DNA of 64,000 nt, taken from a virus. How positions within the stretch are numbered: the first letter of the stretch is position 1; every line of letters begins with the position of its first letter. Made by a program: the position numbers and the translations under genes. The stretch spans positions 1 to 64,000 of IMG/VR virus record IMGVR_UViG_3300006108_000010, one strand, 5' to 3'. Below, piece by piece: positions 7,537 through 14,911 of the stretch. The notes beneath the pieces are model-generated. The model ran no database searches, was not told where the DNA came from, and was given only the letters and a program-made list of their open reading frames with translations.

Positions 7537-8203
7537 ATTCTTTTTTTAGATTTTTAAGTTTTATATTTGAAATTCCAATGATTTCATTTTCCTTTTTGGT
7601 AGTTCCGTTAATATCCATTAAATTTTCTGGATCGGAAGAAAGGTAAGCCTGAATTTCATCTTTAATGACTTTATCATTATATCCAATACCAAGCAAGTGT
7701 TTTTTGAATTTATTGAAAAGTTTTTCTGGGAGTTTTTCAACTATTTCATTTGCTTCCTTTCTGTATCCCTTATGAAGATAATAAAAAGCATGAGATACCT
7801 CGTGGTTGATTGTGCATTGATTTCCAGTTTGAGCACCGATTAGATAATATTTCGGGGCATCCGTATCACTATTTGTAATCTTGTGATCAATCTCTTGAAT
7901 CACATCATCGTATTCATTTATATCCTTAAATGTATCAACATAACCATAACATTTATCAATGATATGACTAGGAACGTTAAACCCTGCCCAATCAATAGGA
8001 TAGGTAAAACAATCTCCACCTCTTCTCATTGTATAGAGTCTTTGAAACTCCATCATACTAAAATACTTTCCCCTGATCTCTTTATATGGGGATTCATAAA
8101 ATTCTTGAACCCTGCAAAATGTCATCGCAAGATCATAAGAATTGTCCATAGTTACCAAGAAAACCTTGGGGTGAATTTCTTCAAGTTTATATTTTATGTT
8201 CAT
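7517..8203 (-). CDS. Putative zinc metallopeptidase-like protein (228 aa)
   Basis: Residues around 135-140 read NHEVSHAFYYL, an HExxH zinc-protease motif, with a later DEIQAYLSSD helix that could supply a third ligand. There is no signal peptide or membrane segment, so it would act in the infected cytoplasm. The sequence otherwise matches no peptidase I can name, so activity is inferred from the motif alone. Confidence 0.65.
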   Translation of the reverse strand: MNIKYKLEEIHPKVFLVTMDNSYDLAMTFCRVQEFYESPYKEIRGKYFSMMEFQRLYTMRRGGDCFTYPIDWAGFNVPSHIIDKCYGYVDTFKDINEYDDVIQEIDHKITNSDTDAPKYYLIGAQTGNQCTINHEVSHAFYYLHKGYRKEANEIVEKLPEKLFNKFKKHLLGIGYNDKVIKDEIQAYLSSDPENLMDINGTTKKENEIIGISNIKLKNLKKEYANRKG

Positions 8204-8210
8204 TTAAAAG

Positions 8211-8297
8211 TGGTGGGCAGAAGTGGATTCGAACCACTGAAGGCAATAGCCAAATGATTTACAGTCATTCCCGTTTGTCCAGCTTCGGTATCTACCC
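8211..8297 (-). tRNA. tRNA-Tyr(GTA)
   Basis: A class II tRNA with a long variable arm. The acceptor is GGGTAGA/TCTGCCC, the anticodon loop CTGTAAA in an AATGA/TCATT stem, and the T-loop TTCGAAT. CCA is encoded. Confidence 0.93.
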
Positions 8298-8343
8298 TAT
8301 GAAACTATATTATTTTATTTTGTTGTTTGTGTCAATATTAAAG

Positions 8344-8417
8344 TGGCTACCCCTCATGGATTCGAACCATGACTCACAGTGCCAAAAACTGCGGTGCTAC
8401 CGTTACACCAAAGGGTA
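8344..8417 (-). tRNA. tRNA-Gln(TTG)
   Basis: The acceptor TACCCTT/AGGGGTA gives the U1:A72 pair and G73 typical of glutamine tRNAs. The anticodon loop is TTTTGGC, the T-loop TTCGAAT, and CCA is encoded. Confidence 0.92.
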
Positions 8418-8423
8418 ATAAAA

Positions 8424-8699
8424 TTAAAAATAAGGTTTAAAGTTTAAGATGAATTCCTTTATTTTTTGAAGAAAACTTTTTTCTTCGTATACAACTTCCT
8501 TATCATATCCGTTTTCTTTCATCCATTCTTCTATGGTTTTATTAACCATAGTTTCACCCCTTTTACCATTTTCAATTGGTAGAAATCTATTTGGGTCACT
8601 AATTGGAATATAAACCCTTTCCTGAAAAGAATTTTTCAATTCAGGTCTGGGATTAATATTATTAATTCCATGAAAAGCTCTTGATGTAGAATTACTCAT
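8424..8699 (-). CDS. Hypothetical protein (91 aa)
   Basis: MSNSTSRAFHGINNINPRPE starts a polar, Pro-containing N-terminal region, followed by a helical acidic/basic C-terminus ending KIKEFILNFKPYF. An imperfect palindrome (CCTATAAAATATAGG) sits just upstream of the ATG. No family is recognised. Confidence 0.62.
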   Translation of the reverse strand: MSNSTSRAFHGINNINPRPELKNSFQERVYIPISDPNRFLPIENGKRGETMVNKTIEEWMKENGYDKEVVYEEKSFLQKIKEFILNFKPYF

Positions 8700-8742
8700 T
8701 ACCTATATTTTATAGGTTCTGATAAAAATATCAAGATCTTTT

Positions 8743-10527
8743 TTAGGACATTGCTTCCTGACCAACAATGTGTACACCAGCAGTAACAGCCTGTGTAGTT
8801 GTAACTGCAACCGTTAAGATATCTGGAGTATTTCCACGGATGTTGTTATATAATGGGAAGAAGTTTTGCAAGTTAACGTCCTGAACCGTACCAGCGGCAG
8901 GGGTTAAGAAACCATAAACAACTTCACCACCAGTTACAGCAGTTGCATTTAAATCCAATTCGGCAAATGAATAAGTTGATCCACTTGCAGAAAGAGGCTG
9001 GAAGTTTGCACCAGTTAACTTAACTGGATTTGTTGGAGTTGAAGCAATTAACTGAACAAGTGCTGTTCCGTTTGAAGTAATGAACATATCCTGTGGAAGA
9101 ATTTGCCCACGATCAATTAAACCAATCTGGTAAGGAGCACCAGCAGTAGGAGTAAATGGAATTGAACTTAATGTAACAACATCAACAAAACTAATTGAAT
9201 TTGTATTGTTAGCAGAAATCTTAGCAGTATATCCGTTTGGATATGTTGTTGAAGATAAACTTGGGAAATAAATTGCACGACCAACTAATTGATTAGTTGC
9301 CCAGTTTGAACCAGAAAATGCAATAAAATTGTTTGTAGGAGCAGGATTTGATGTAATAGGAGCATATGAACTATTATATTCAATTACACCCATTGTACGA
9401 GGACGGAAAGACATCAAGGGAATTGATGTTCTATTAGCAGGAACAGCTACGGTTGCACTATTTCCATAAGCATAGGTAAATCCTCTTTGTGGATCTCTCT
9501 GACCTTCAACGATAACCGATACACCATAATGCATGAAATTAGCAGATGTATTTGAGAAAGTTGTATCTCTCTGTTCGTATCTTACTGGTAAGTTACCAGT
9601 TCTACTCCACGCAAATTGCTGTAAGTTACCCATTGTCTGCTCATGGAGAATATAGGGTTCGCCTCCTAAAAGAACACCCCAACGTAAGCAACCAGCACCA
9701 TACCATGAATATTCTAACCATAACATTTGGTTATCATTCCAGTTGATCGAATTTTTAATTCCACTTGGATCACTCCATTGATCAAAACTTATTTTATAAT
9801 CAGTGTAAATTGAGTTTGTTGAAGTTCCGGTAAACGCATAAGGATTAATATCACTTCTCCAACAAACATAAATACCAGCTGGGTTATTTGCTGATAAAGA
9901 AGTATTTAAACCAGTTGTATTGATACCACTTGTTGCATATACACCAGAAGAAACAGCCGCAACATAAGATAAACCTAAAACAGAAGATGTTGTTGAATTT
10001 AAAGTAGAAGCTGGTGTACCTTGCTCAAAGAACATTCCGTTTGCATCATCAAAGAAACCTACACGTTGATATTGACCACCGTAAGGACCTCCAAAATTCG
10101 TAGCGGTTGCCATATACATCGATTTACCTGGCTGGTATCTATGATAAGGTCTTGATTGGCGAATGGTTACGTCACCGCCAGAAAGGATTTGCATGAGTAC
10201 GCCACCCATACCTGGCAACTGTTTCACGGTAGCGGTTCCGTATTGGGAGGATGTAAAAATCTCCCAACGCAATGGCTGGAGACCATATTCAAAGTCAGCT
10301 TCATAAATATTCTGTGAAAGGGAAACCTTGGCAGCACCTACAACACTCTTATTTCTCTTACCAAACTCTACATATGTATTTCCTGCACCACTTGCATTTA
10401 CTGGAAATACTGCTTGAGCATAAAGTGGTGTTCCTTGTGTATTTGGGACAGAAAACCATGAATTACTCCAAGCAACATTTGGATTCATTTGGAGTGTTTG
10501 AAGAGTAGGCGTAAATTGGATAGACAT
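8743..10527 (-). CDS. Large virion structural protein (594 aa)
   Basis: The protein is rich in Ser, Thr, Gly, Ala and Asn with mostly beta-strand character and no enzyme motif, as expected for a fibre or decoration protein. It shares NPNVAWSNSW near residue 15 and a central R-Q-S-R-x-Y-H block plus GMFFEQ with the 723-aa product at 19170-21341, so the two are paralogues. A TAAGTAA box lies 11 nt upstream of the ATG, marking it as a probable late gene. Confidence 0.85.
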   Translation of the reverse strand: MSIQFTPTLQTLQMNPNVAWSNSWFSVPNTQGTPLYAQAVFPVNASGAGNTYVEFGKRNKSVVGAAKVSLSQNIYEADFEYGLQPLRWEIFTSSQYGTATVKQLPGMGGVLMQILSGGDVTIRQSRPYHRYQPGKSMYMATATNFGGPYGGQYQRVGFFDDANGMFFEQGTPASTLNSTTSSVLGLSYVAAVSSGVYATSGINTTGLNTSLSANNPAGIYVCWRSDINPYAFTGTSTNSIYTDYKISFDQWSDPSGIKNSINWNDNQMLWLEYSWYGAGCLRWGVLLGGEPYILHEQTMGNLQQFAWSRTGNLPVRYEQRDTTFSNTSANFMHYGVSVIVEGQRDPQRGFTYAYGNSATVAVPANRTSIPLMSFRPRTMGVIEYNSSYAPITSNPAPTNNFIAFSGSNWATNQLVGRAIYFPSLSSTTYPNGYTAKISANNTNSISFVDVVTLSSIPFTPTAGAPYQIGLIDRGQILPQDMFITSNGTALVQLIASTPTNPVKLTGANFQPLSASGSTYSFAELDLNATAVTGGEVVYGFLTPAAGTVQDVNLQNFFPLYNNIRGNTPDILTVAVTTTQAVTAGVHIVGQEAMS

Positions 10528-10577
10528 ATTATTCCTAATTACTTACCCCAAAGATAAGTCAAAAATAACTTAAAAGT

Positions 10578-10653
10578 TGGCTGCCAAGGTAGGGATCGAA
10601 CCTACGACTTGCAAGTTAACAGCTTGCCGCTACTACCGCTGAGCTACTTGGCA
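10578..10653 (-). tRNA. tRNA-Asn(GTT)
   Basis: The acceptor is TGCCAAG/CTTGGCA with G73 and encoded CCA. The anticodon stem GCAAG/CTTGC holds loop CTGTTAA, and the T-loop is TTCGATC. Confidence 0.93.
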
Positions 10654-10667
10654 ATAATAAATTGTTC

Positions 10668-10760
10668 TTATATCTTATCAGTATTTTCTAATTTAGCAAT
10701 AAAATTTTTAACATATTTTTCCACAATTGGTAATATTTCGCCTACATATTTACTATGCAT
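10668..10760 (-). CDS. Possible small peptide (30 aa)
   Basis: Between tRNA-Asn and tRNA-Pro a frame from the ATG at 10760 encodes MHSKYVGEILPIVEKYVKNF and a basic amphipathic tail. The composition is protein-like and helical. It could be a remnant of a lost gene. A longer in-frame start would lie inside tRNA-Pro and is not credible. Confidence 0.35.
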   Translation of the reverse strand: MHSKYVGEILPIVEKYVKNFIAKLENTDKI

Positions 10761-10788
10761 ATATTGATGGTGTATTTTAAGATAAATC

Positions 10789-10861
10789 TCGTATCGGAGA
10801 GACTCGAACTCTCGGTTCCTTGCTCCCAAAGCAAGTGCCATAGCCACTAGGCGACGATACG
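10789..10861 (-). tRNA. tRNA-Pro(TGG)
   Basis: A perfect 7-bp acceptor (CGTATCG/CGATACG), anticodon stem CTTGC/GCAAG with loop TTTGGGA, and T-loop TTCGAGT. A73 is not followed by CCA. It abuts the 5' half of another tRNA-like sequence. Confidence 0.9.
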
Positions 10862-10871
10862 ATAAATTTAT

Positions 10872-10905
10872 CAAGTGCTCTAGCCAAGCTGAGCTACACT
10901 CCGTA
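10872..10905 (-). pseudogene. 5' half of a degraded tRNA
   Basis: Read leftward, this piece carries an acceptor-like start (ACGGAGTG) and a canonical D-arm (TAGCTCAGCTTGGC...AGAGC), then breaks off after CACTTG before an anticodon loop. It directly precedes intact tRNA-Pro. The D-arm resembles proline tRNAs. It is most likely a relic of tRNA duplication or replacement. Confidence 0.6.
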
Positions 10906-10952
10906 TTCTTAATATACTAATACGGATGTATTATAAAATCAACAAAAAAAAT

Positions 10953-11705
10953 TTAAAATTCGGCAGATTGTCTTCCATGCCAATTTACACCTTGGGAAGA
11001 TCTTTCGCTTTCCAAATGGAAACAAGAAACCGTTGGAAGAAGAATACGATTTTCTCTTTTCCATTGAAGAGCATGTTGAACATCACTTCTTTCTGCTCCA
11101 TACTGATTATCTGGATATTTGAGATTCCATTTCTTCATGTATGAACCATGCCATAACTGAAAAAATCCAATTGGAGCATATCCAAATTCACGATGAACGA
11201 GCCTTGCACCTTCTTCTAAAACTGGTTTTTCAAAAAGAAATTTATCTCTATATTGCTTATTAAACGCAGAACTTTTGATTAATTTATTGTATTCGGCTCT
11301 TCCGATTACGTTTTGGCGATCCATTCCATAGATACAATCTTTATTTAATGGAGTCATAAACAAATTATTTCTAAAATTATGAGGAAGTAAAATATCTGCA
11401 TCAATATGAGCAACCCAATCATTATATCTTAAGTGAGAAAGACCCAAATTAATTCCACGAGCTTTGTTGAAAGGATCTTCACTCTCGTAAAAGCAATCAG
11501 TAATTACAGGATCAATATTGAAGTGACGGCAAATTTGTTGAGTTTCACGATCTGCAAAGCTTGTAACAACCACAACATTGTCAAAATACTGTAAATTATG
11601 TGGTAATGTCACCCAAAGAAAATCTGGATAGTTCACACAAATTGTGACCATCTCTAAATATCTTCCTCCGTTTTTTGGGCTTCTTGGGTCTAATTCTCTG
11701 CTCAT
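10953..11705 (-). CDS. GT-A type glycosyltransferase (250 aa)
   Basis: VTICVNYPDFLWVTLPHN and NVVVVTSFADRETQQIC fit the N-terminal nucleotide-binding strands of a GT-A fold. HIDADILLP (about residue 98) supplies the DxD metal site that binds the sugar nucleotide. It could glycosylate DNA, a virion protein or a host surface molecule, and no acceptor can be inferred. A TAAGTAT box lies 6 nt before the ATG at 11705, suggesting late expression. Confidence 0.8.
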   Translation of the reverse strand: MSRELDPRSPKNGGRYLEMVTICVNYPDFLWVTLPHNLQYFDNVVVVTSFADRETQQICRHFNIDPVITDCFYESEDPFNKARGINLGLSHLRYNDWVAHIDADILLPHNFRNNLFMTPLNKDCIYGMDRQNVIGRAEYNKLIKSSAFNKQYRDKFLFEKPVLEEGARLVHREFGYAPIGFFQLWHGSYMKKWNLKYPDNQYGAERSDVQHALQWKRENRILLPTVSCFHLESERSSQGVNWHGRQSAEF

Positions 11706-11711
11706 TTGCTA

Positions 11712-11718
11712 ATACTTA
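11712..11718 (-). promoter_or_regulatory. TAAGTAT box
   Basis: The leftward strand reads TAAGTAT 6 nt before the glycosyltransferase ATG. It is one of about twenty such boxes before start codons in this window and resembles the T4 late TATAAATA element. Confidence 0.55.
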
Positions 11719-11762
11719 CTAGTGTAGAACCACATTAAAATGTGTCTTTTTTGTAATAAAAA

Positions 11763-11786
11763 TGGAGCGTCAAGTAGGATTTGAAT
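11763..11786 (-). pseudogene. 3' tRNA fragment fused to a homing endonuclease end
   Basis: The leftward strand reads ATTCAAATCCTAC, then TTGACGC, T and CCA. This is the T-loop 3' part, acceptor strand, discriminator and CCA of a tRNA. The expected 5' half (GCGTCAA...) is not found nearby. The GIY-YIG reading frame ends inside this fragment, as if it inserted into the T-loop. Confidence 0.6.
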
Positions 11787-12363
11787 ATCTATTCTTTCTA
11801 TATTTTACACCCTTATACCAATTTTGATTTAACAGAACATCAAACTGTTCTTGTGTTACCATTTTAGATTTTTTATAAAAATCGTTTGATATCCAAAATC
11901 TATTTCTATTACAATTATTCTCTTTCATCCTTTTGCTATACTCTAATCGTTTTTCCTTTGATAAGGCATTTTTCATTTTTTCAACAAATCTTTTTCTATA
12001 TTCTGGATCAGATTTTAATTTGTTAGCATGTATTAAGTGTTGATTTTTTTTATGGTTTAATTTGTTTTTATTTACATAATAAAAATTAGCTGGTCCACCA
12101 AGCTTGACATTGTAGTTTGTTTTATCATTTACGAATTCTTCATTAACAATTTCAATTTCTTTTTTGTACATTTCTTCTTCTGTATTAAACCACTCTAATA
12201 TTTCTTTTTTAAAATTTTTATTTCCGTATTTTTCTATAGCTTTTAATATCAATTTTCCAGATCCCATATACCCATCATCTAAATTATTAGTACTATGGAC
12301 ACCTATATAATATTTTTTATTAATTAAATTGGTTATTTTGTATAGATAGTAAAAATTATTCAT
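11770..12363 (-). CDS. GIY-YIG homing endonuclease (197 aa)
   Basis: LYKITNLINKKYYIGVHSTNN (residues 6-26) holds the GIY-YIG signature as LYKI and YYIG. GYMGSGKLILKAIEKYG and an EI-x-NEEF stretch follow, as in phage seg-like enzymes. The basic C-terminal half likely contacts DNA. I chose the ATG at 12363 because a TAAGTAT box lies 6 nt upstream and the longer frame reads through tRNA-Cys. The stop falls within a tRNA 3' fragment and the gene is flanked by tRNA genes, a typical homing site. Confidence 0.88.
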   Translation of the reverse strand: MNNFYYLYKITNLINKKYYIGVHSTNNLDDGYMGSGKLILKAIEKYGNKNFKKEILEWFNTEEEMYKKEIEIVNEEFVNDKTNYNVKLGGPANFYYVNKNKLNHKKNQHLIHANKLKSDPEYRKRFVEKMKNALSKEKRLEYSKRMKENNCNRNRFWISNDFYKKSKMVTQEQFDVLLNQNWYKGVKYRKNRYSNPT

Positions 12364-12369
12364 ATACAT

Positions 12370-12376
12370 ATACTTA
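12370..12376 (-). promoter_or_regulatory. TAAGTAT box
   Basis: The box is 6 nt before the start of the GIY-YIG endonuclease gene and decides its start over the longer frame that reads through tRNA-Cys. Confidence 0.5.
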
Positions 12377-12407
12377 CTAGGCAAGGGTCTAAAAATCATA
12401 AAAAATG

Positions 12408-12479
12408 AGCCTGATTTCGGTAACGCTCCGAACATAACGGTTTTGCAGACCGTGGACTTCTCTTGCTGTCTCATCAGGC
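12408..12479 (-). tRNA. tRNA-Cys(GCA), variant T-loop
   Basis: A perfect acceptor GCCTGAT/ATCAGGC with U73 (cysteine identity) and anticodon stem ACGGT/ACCGT with loop CTGCAAA. The T-arm is TTCGG AGCGTTA CCGAA, so the loop is AGCGTTA instead of TTCRANY, as in tRNA-Trp and tRNA-Lys here. A full CCA is not encoded. Confidence 0.88.
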
Positions 12480-12485
12480 AAAAAA

Positions 12486-12577
12486 TGGAAGCAGGTGTGG
12501 GATTCGAACCCACGGAACCGATAAAGGTTCTCCGCATTTCAAGTGCGGTGCAATAAACCGGACTCTACCAACCTGCC
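12486..12577 (-). tRNA. tRNA-Ser(TGA)
   Basis: A class II tRNA with a long variable arm (GAACC...GGTTC). The anticodon stem CCGCA/TGCGG holds loop CTTGAAA and the T-loop is TTCGAAT. The acceptor begins with a G1:U72 pair, with U73 and encoded CCA. Confidence 0.92.
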
Positions 12578-12582
12578 ATATT

Positions 12583-12671
12583 TGGAAGGAGCGGTGGGAT
12601 TCAAACCCACGGAACCTTTTGGGTTCTTCCGATTAGTAATCGGATACTTTAAATCACTCAGTCACGCTCCC
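12583..12671 (-). tRNA. tRNA-Ser(ACT), class II
   Basis: The long variable arm (GAACCC/GGTTC) marks a serine-type class II tRNA. The anticodon stem TCCGA/TCGGA holds loop TTACTAA, giving ACT rather than the usual GCT for AGY codons. The acceptor GGGAGCG/CGCTCCT starts with G:U, with U73 and CCA. Confidence 0.82.
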
Positions 12672-12704
12672 ACTTTTAATATCTTATCAAATTATTTTTT
12701 TATA

Positions 12705-13187
12705 TCAAGAATATTTTTTTAAATATCTTCCCTTTCTTCCTTTACCTGTATTTTTAGCTTTGAATGTTGGCAGTATGGAATCACAATTATTGCAAATTAT
12801 TCTAAAATTTGAGAGATCATTATTTTCAGAATTACCATCTATATGATCAGCAACTAAAGGTATTTGTACACCTCTCCATTCAGTTAAACCACATATCATG
12901 CATTTATGACCATGCTTATGAATCAAATATTTTTTAATTCTTCTTCTTATGTGAGTTTCTCCAAATTTTTTATATTCACCGGATTCTATCAATTGTAAAT
13001 TCCTTTCGAGATTTTCTTTTTCAAATATTTTACCTTTACTCCAACCAACTAATCCTCTTTGACCACCTGCTTTTGGTGAATGATAAAATTTAATTTTATT
13101 AGGATTTTGTTTGCATGTTTTTTGATGAGCGGTTAATGAACCCTTATTTAAAATTTGTCTACTACAAAATATACATTTATTATCCAT
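12705..13187 (-). CDS. HNH homing endonuclease with N-terminal zinc finger (160 aa)
   Basis: Residues 4-27 (CIFCSRQILNKGSLTAHQKTC) form a C2HC finger. Residues about 98-135 form an HNH core: CMICGLTEW, then VADHIDGNSENNDLSNFRIICNNC, with H, N and paired cysteines. The tail is basic. I took the ATG at 13187 because a TAAGTAT box precedes it by 4 nt. The longer frame to 13376 lies in degenerate sequence. It sits between tRNA-Ser and a broken coding remnant, as mobile HNH genes often do. Confidence 0.88.
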   Translation of the reverse strand: MDNKCIFCSRQILNKGSLTAHQKTCKQNPNKIKFYHSPKAGGQRGLVGWSKGKIFEKENLERNLQLIESGEYKKFGETHIRRRIKKYLIHKHGHKCMICGLTEWRGVQIPLVADHIDGNSENNDLSNFRIICNNCDSILPTFKAKNTGKGRKGRYLKKYS

Positions 13188-13434
13188 AAAAATACTTATA
13201 GTTATGACGATACATTTCAATAAACCATTTAAAAAAAACGTGGTGTTTGAAGGATTTTGTTGCGCACTTTGTTCCTTCTTCAACGGGCAAGGCTGCGTGG
13301 AACGCTGCCCTATCCGTATAGCTAATGTTGTTCTAATCAGTAACATCATAGCTCCTGTAGCTTCGCTAGTTACCATTCAGAAAGTCATCCCAACTTACCA
13401 ATCAGCAAAGATTCGTTTCCTAGTTAGGTGATTT
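13180..13434 (-). pseudogene. Degenerate coding remnant upstream of the HNH gene
   Basis: One leftward frame reads NNISYTDRAAFHAALPVEEG and onward to a TAA at 13180 with protein-like composition. Further upstream the same frame (LVSWDDFLNGN, RSYRSYDVTD) is interrupted by two TAG codons and one TGA. TAG is an ordinary stop elsewhere here, so this is probably a decayed gene tail disrupted at or near the HNH insertion. The original product is unknown. Confidence 0.45.
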
Positions 13435-13487
13435 GCTACCCCCCAACCGTATTAATATCTTATCATAGAAAGGTGTCATGTAAAGCA

Positions 13488-13494
13488 TAAATAT
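13488..13494 (+). promoter_or_regulatory. TAAATAT box
   Basis: The box lies 5 nt before the GTG start at 13500 on the plus strand, showing that the motif works in both orientations. Confidence 0.5.
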
Positions 13495-13499
13495 TAATA

Positions 13500-13862
13500 G
13501 TGAAAGATAACGACGAAAAAAAATTACAGATGATTTATGAAAAGATGAATCATTACTCTGGTGCTGATATTAAAGAAGATGATATTGGTGAAGAAGAAAA
13601 AAGCGGAGAAGTACCAGATGAGAAGCCACATGTTATCTATATTGATATCGGAGATGATATCTGGGAGATTGATCTGTTATCGGATGACCATAAAAAAGAT
13701 CCGAATAACCTTTTACACAAGATCAAGAAATTCTTAATCTATTATAAGAATGATCATGATATAAATCACAATTTTTTACATGGTTTACTCAACAGCGAAA
13801 AACTCCACAAGTATTTGAAGAAATTTAATACTCACCCTAAAGAATTTTTAAATCAGCTATAA
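13500..13862 (+). CDS. Protein with shared N-terminal peptide, acidic (120 aa)
   Basis: The GTG start is supported by a TAAATAT box and by the N-terminus (M)KDNDEKKLQMIYEKM, which fits the peptide shared by several proteins in this window. The rest is acidic, then a beta segment (VIYIDIGDDIWEIDLL) and a basic helical tail. It is a lone rightward gene, convergent with the carboxypeptidase-like gene (10-nt overlap). I infer a virion or internal-head protein. Confidence 0.7.
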   Translation: MKDNDEKKLQMIYEKMNHYSGADIKEDDIGEEEKSGEVPDEKPHVIYIDIGDDIWEIDLLSDDHKKDPNNLLHKIKKFLIYYKNDHDINHNFLHGLLNSEKLHKYLKKFNTHPKEFLNQL

Positions 13863-14437
13863 GCAGAAATAATTTTATTTGCAATGGTTTCTAAATAATC
13901 TGCTCTTTCTTTCTTATCCCAATCCATAGGGGTTTCTAGTGTGCAATAAGGAATACCTCTTTTTCTCATTGCTCTTTCTAATGTTCCCTTTGTTGGCAAG
14001 TGACCGAAAGAAATAACACCATCCTCTGTTTTATCTCCACATGCACTCTTTGCTTTCGGTGCATGAATTGATGCCAATATATCCTTTAGCTTTTCTTTAA
14101 ACTCTGGATTACAATAAGCATAGATTCCACTTCCATCACAATCTTCATGTAGTGCTATTACGACTCTTGGTTTTAAAGATAAAATTTTATTTAAAATTCT
14201 ATCTTCTTTTTCTACCGAATCCTTTTGGTCAAAGTGTCTATTTAAATCAATTGAACCATCTCTTCTTTTTCCTGTCTTATTGACATGGGATATAACGTAG
14301 ATTCCTTCTTTACCTTTAAATCTATCGGCAGCAATAGTTCCAGCTACTTCATCTCCATGAATTCCTCCGACTACAACAATCGGAGAAGATACCTTCTCGT
14401 ATAAAAATTCTAATATTAGGCTATCCCTATCTTTCAT
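13853..14437 (-). CDS. M14-like zinc carboxypeptidase/deacylase with shared N-terminal peptide (194 aa)
   Basis: After an N-terminal peptide MKDRDSLILEFLYEKV, a catalytic domain shows GGIHGDE (residues 24-30, zinc HxxE), DLNRHFD (the substrate-binding N-R pair) and ALHEDCDGSG (third zinc-ligand region), then a late TLETPMD that could supply the catalytic glutamate. This matches the succinylglutamate desuccinylase/aspartoacylase branch of the M14 family, shortened. The substrate may be a peptide or an acylated amino acid. A TAAGTAT box lies 3 nt from the ATG. The N-terminal peptide suggests it may be packaged in the virion. Confidence 0.82.
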   Translation of the reverse strand: MKDRDSLILEFLYEKVSSPIVVVGGIHGDEVAGTIAADRFKGKEGIYVISHVNKTGKRRDGSIDLNRHFDQKDSVEKEDRILNKILSLKPRVVIALHEDCDGSGIYAYCNPEFKEKLKDILASIHAPKAKSACGDKTEDGVISFGHLPTKGTLERAMRKRGIPYCTLETPMDWDKKERADYLETIANKIISAYS

Positions 14438-14440
14438 CTT

Positions 14441-14447
14441 ATACTTA
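14441..14447 (-). promoter_or_regulatory. TAAGTAT box
   Basis: The box lies 3 nt before the ATG of the M14-like gene, the closest spacing seen. A promoter here would give a leaderless transcript. Confidence 0.55.
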
Positions 14448-14451
14448 CACT

Positions 14452-14525
14452 TGGAGGGCGTAGAGGGAATCGAACCCTCTCATTAAGTTTGGAAGACTAA
14501 CAGGCTACCGTTACATCATACGCCC
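14452..14525 (-). tRNA. tRNA-Gly(TCC)
   Basis: The acceptor GGGCGTA/TACGCCC has U73, typical for glycine, and encoded CCA. The anticodon loop is CTTCCAA in a stem with one T:T mismatch, and the T-loop is TTCGATT. Confidence 0.9.
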
Positions 14526-14533
14526 AAAAAAAC

Positions 14534-14608
14534 TGGCATCGCCAAGGGGAATCGAACCCCTATTCCACGGATGAAAACCGTGTATCCTAACCGTTAGATG
14601 ATGGCGAC
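14534..14608 (-). tRNA. tRNA-Glu(TTC)
   Basis: The anticodon stem CACGG/CCGTG holds loop TTTTCAT. The acceptor GTCGCCA/TGGCGAT begins with G:U, with G73 and encoded CCA. The T-loop is TTCGATT. Confidence 0.92.
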
Positions 14609-14622
14609 TCTATTTATATATC

Positions 14623-14739
14623 TTAGAGATGTTTTCGCACAAAGTCAACAATAAAGATGATGATACTTAAAATAAAATATCCCAAAAAAAATATCAAAAC
14701 AGATACTCCTGTCATAGCGGCTTCTAGTGGATCAAGCAC
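14623..14739 (-). CDS. Small membrane protein, GTG start (38 aa)
   Basis: A GTG at 14739, 4 nt after a TAAGTAT box, opens MLDPLEAAMTGVSVLIFFLG and continues as a strongly hydrophobic helix (FILSIIIFIVDF), ending RKHL. The box and reading frame together support a real gene between tRNA-Glu and tRNA-Met. The function is unknown. Holin-like peptides have this form, but that is speculation. Confidence 0.55.
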   Translation of the reverse strand: MLDPLEAAMTGVSVLIFFLGYFILSIIIFIVDFVRKHL

Positions 14740-14754
14740 ATATATACTTACAAT

Positions 14755-14827
14755 TGGCAGGGGTGGGATTTGAACCCACGATCCTCTGGTTATGAGCCAG
14801 ATGACTTAACCACTTGTCCACCCTGCG
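14755..14827 (-). tRNA. tRNA-Met(CAT)
   Basis: The anticodon stem TCTGG/CCAGA holds loop CTCATAA and the T-loop is TTCAAAT. The first acceptor position is a C:C mismatch, which recalls the unpaired 1:72 of initiator tRNAs. However, the anticodon stem lacks three G:C pairs, so initiator, elongator or Ile2 cannot be distinguished. CCA is not encoded after A73. Confidence 0.85.
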
Positions 14828-14833
14828 ATAAAT

Positions 14834-14908
14834 TGGCACGTTGGGTGGGTAACGCTCCCACATAAGGCAGTTTTGGAGACTGCTGCATTTCTTGTCTGCC
14901 ACCAACGT
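14834..14908 (-). tRNA. tRNA-Trp(CCA), variant T-loop
   Basis: The acceptor ACGTTGG/CCAACGT is perfect, with G73 and encoded CCA. The anticodon stem GCAGT/ACTGC holds loop CTCCAAA. The T-arm is GTGGG AGCGTTA CCCAC, with the same unusual AGCGTTA loop as tRNA-Cys and tRNA-Lys. Confidence 0.88.
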
Positions 14909-14911
14909 ATA

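Noticed and set aside
10761-10874. Longer start for the peptide between tRNA-Asn and tRNA-Pro
   Set aside because: The extension runs through the tRNA-Pro gene.
13180-13434. TAG recoded as an amino acid in this phage
   Set aside because: rIIA, rIIB and DUF932 end in TAG, so the stops in this stretch more likely mark decay.
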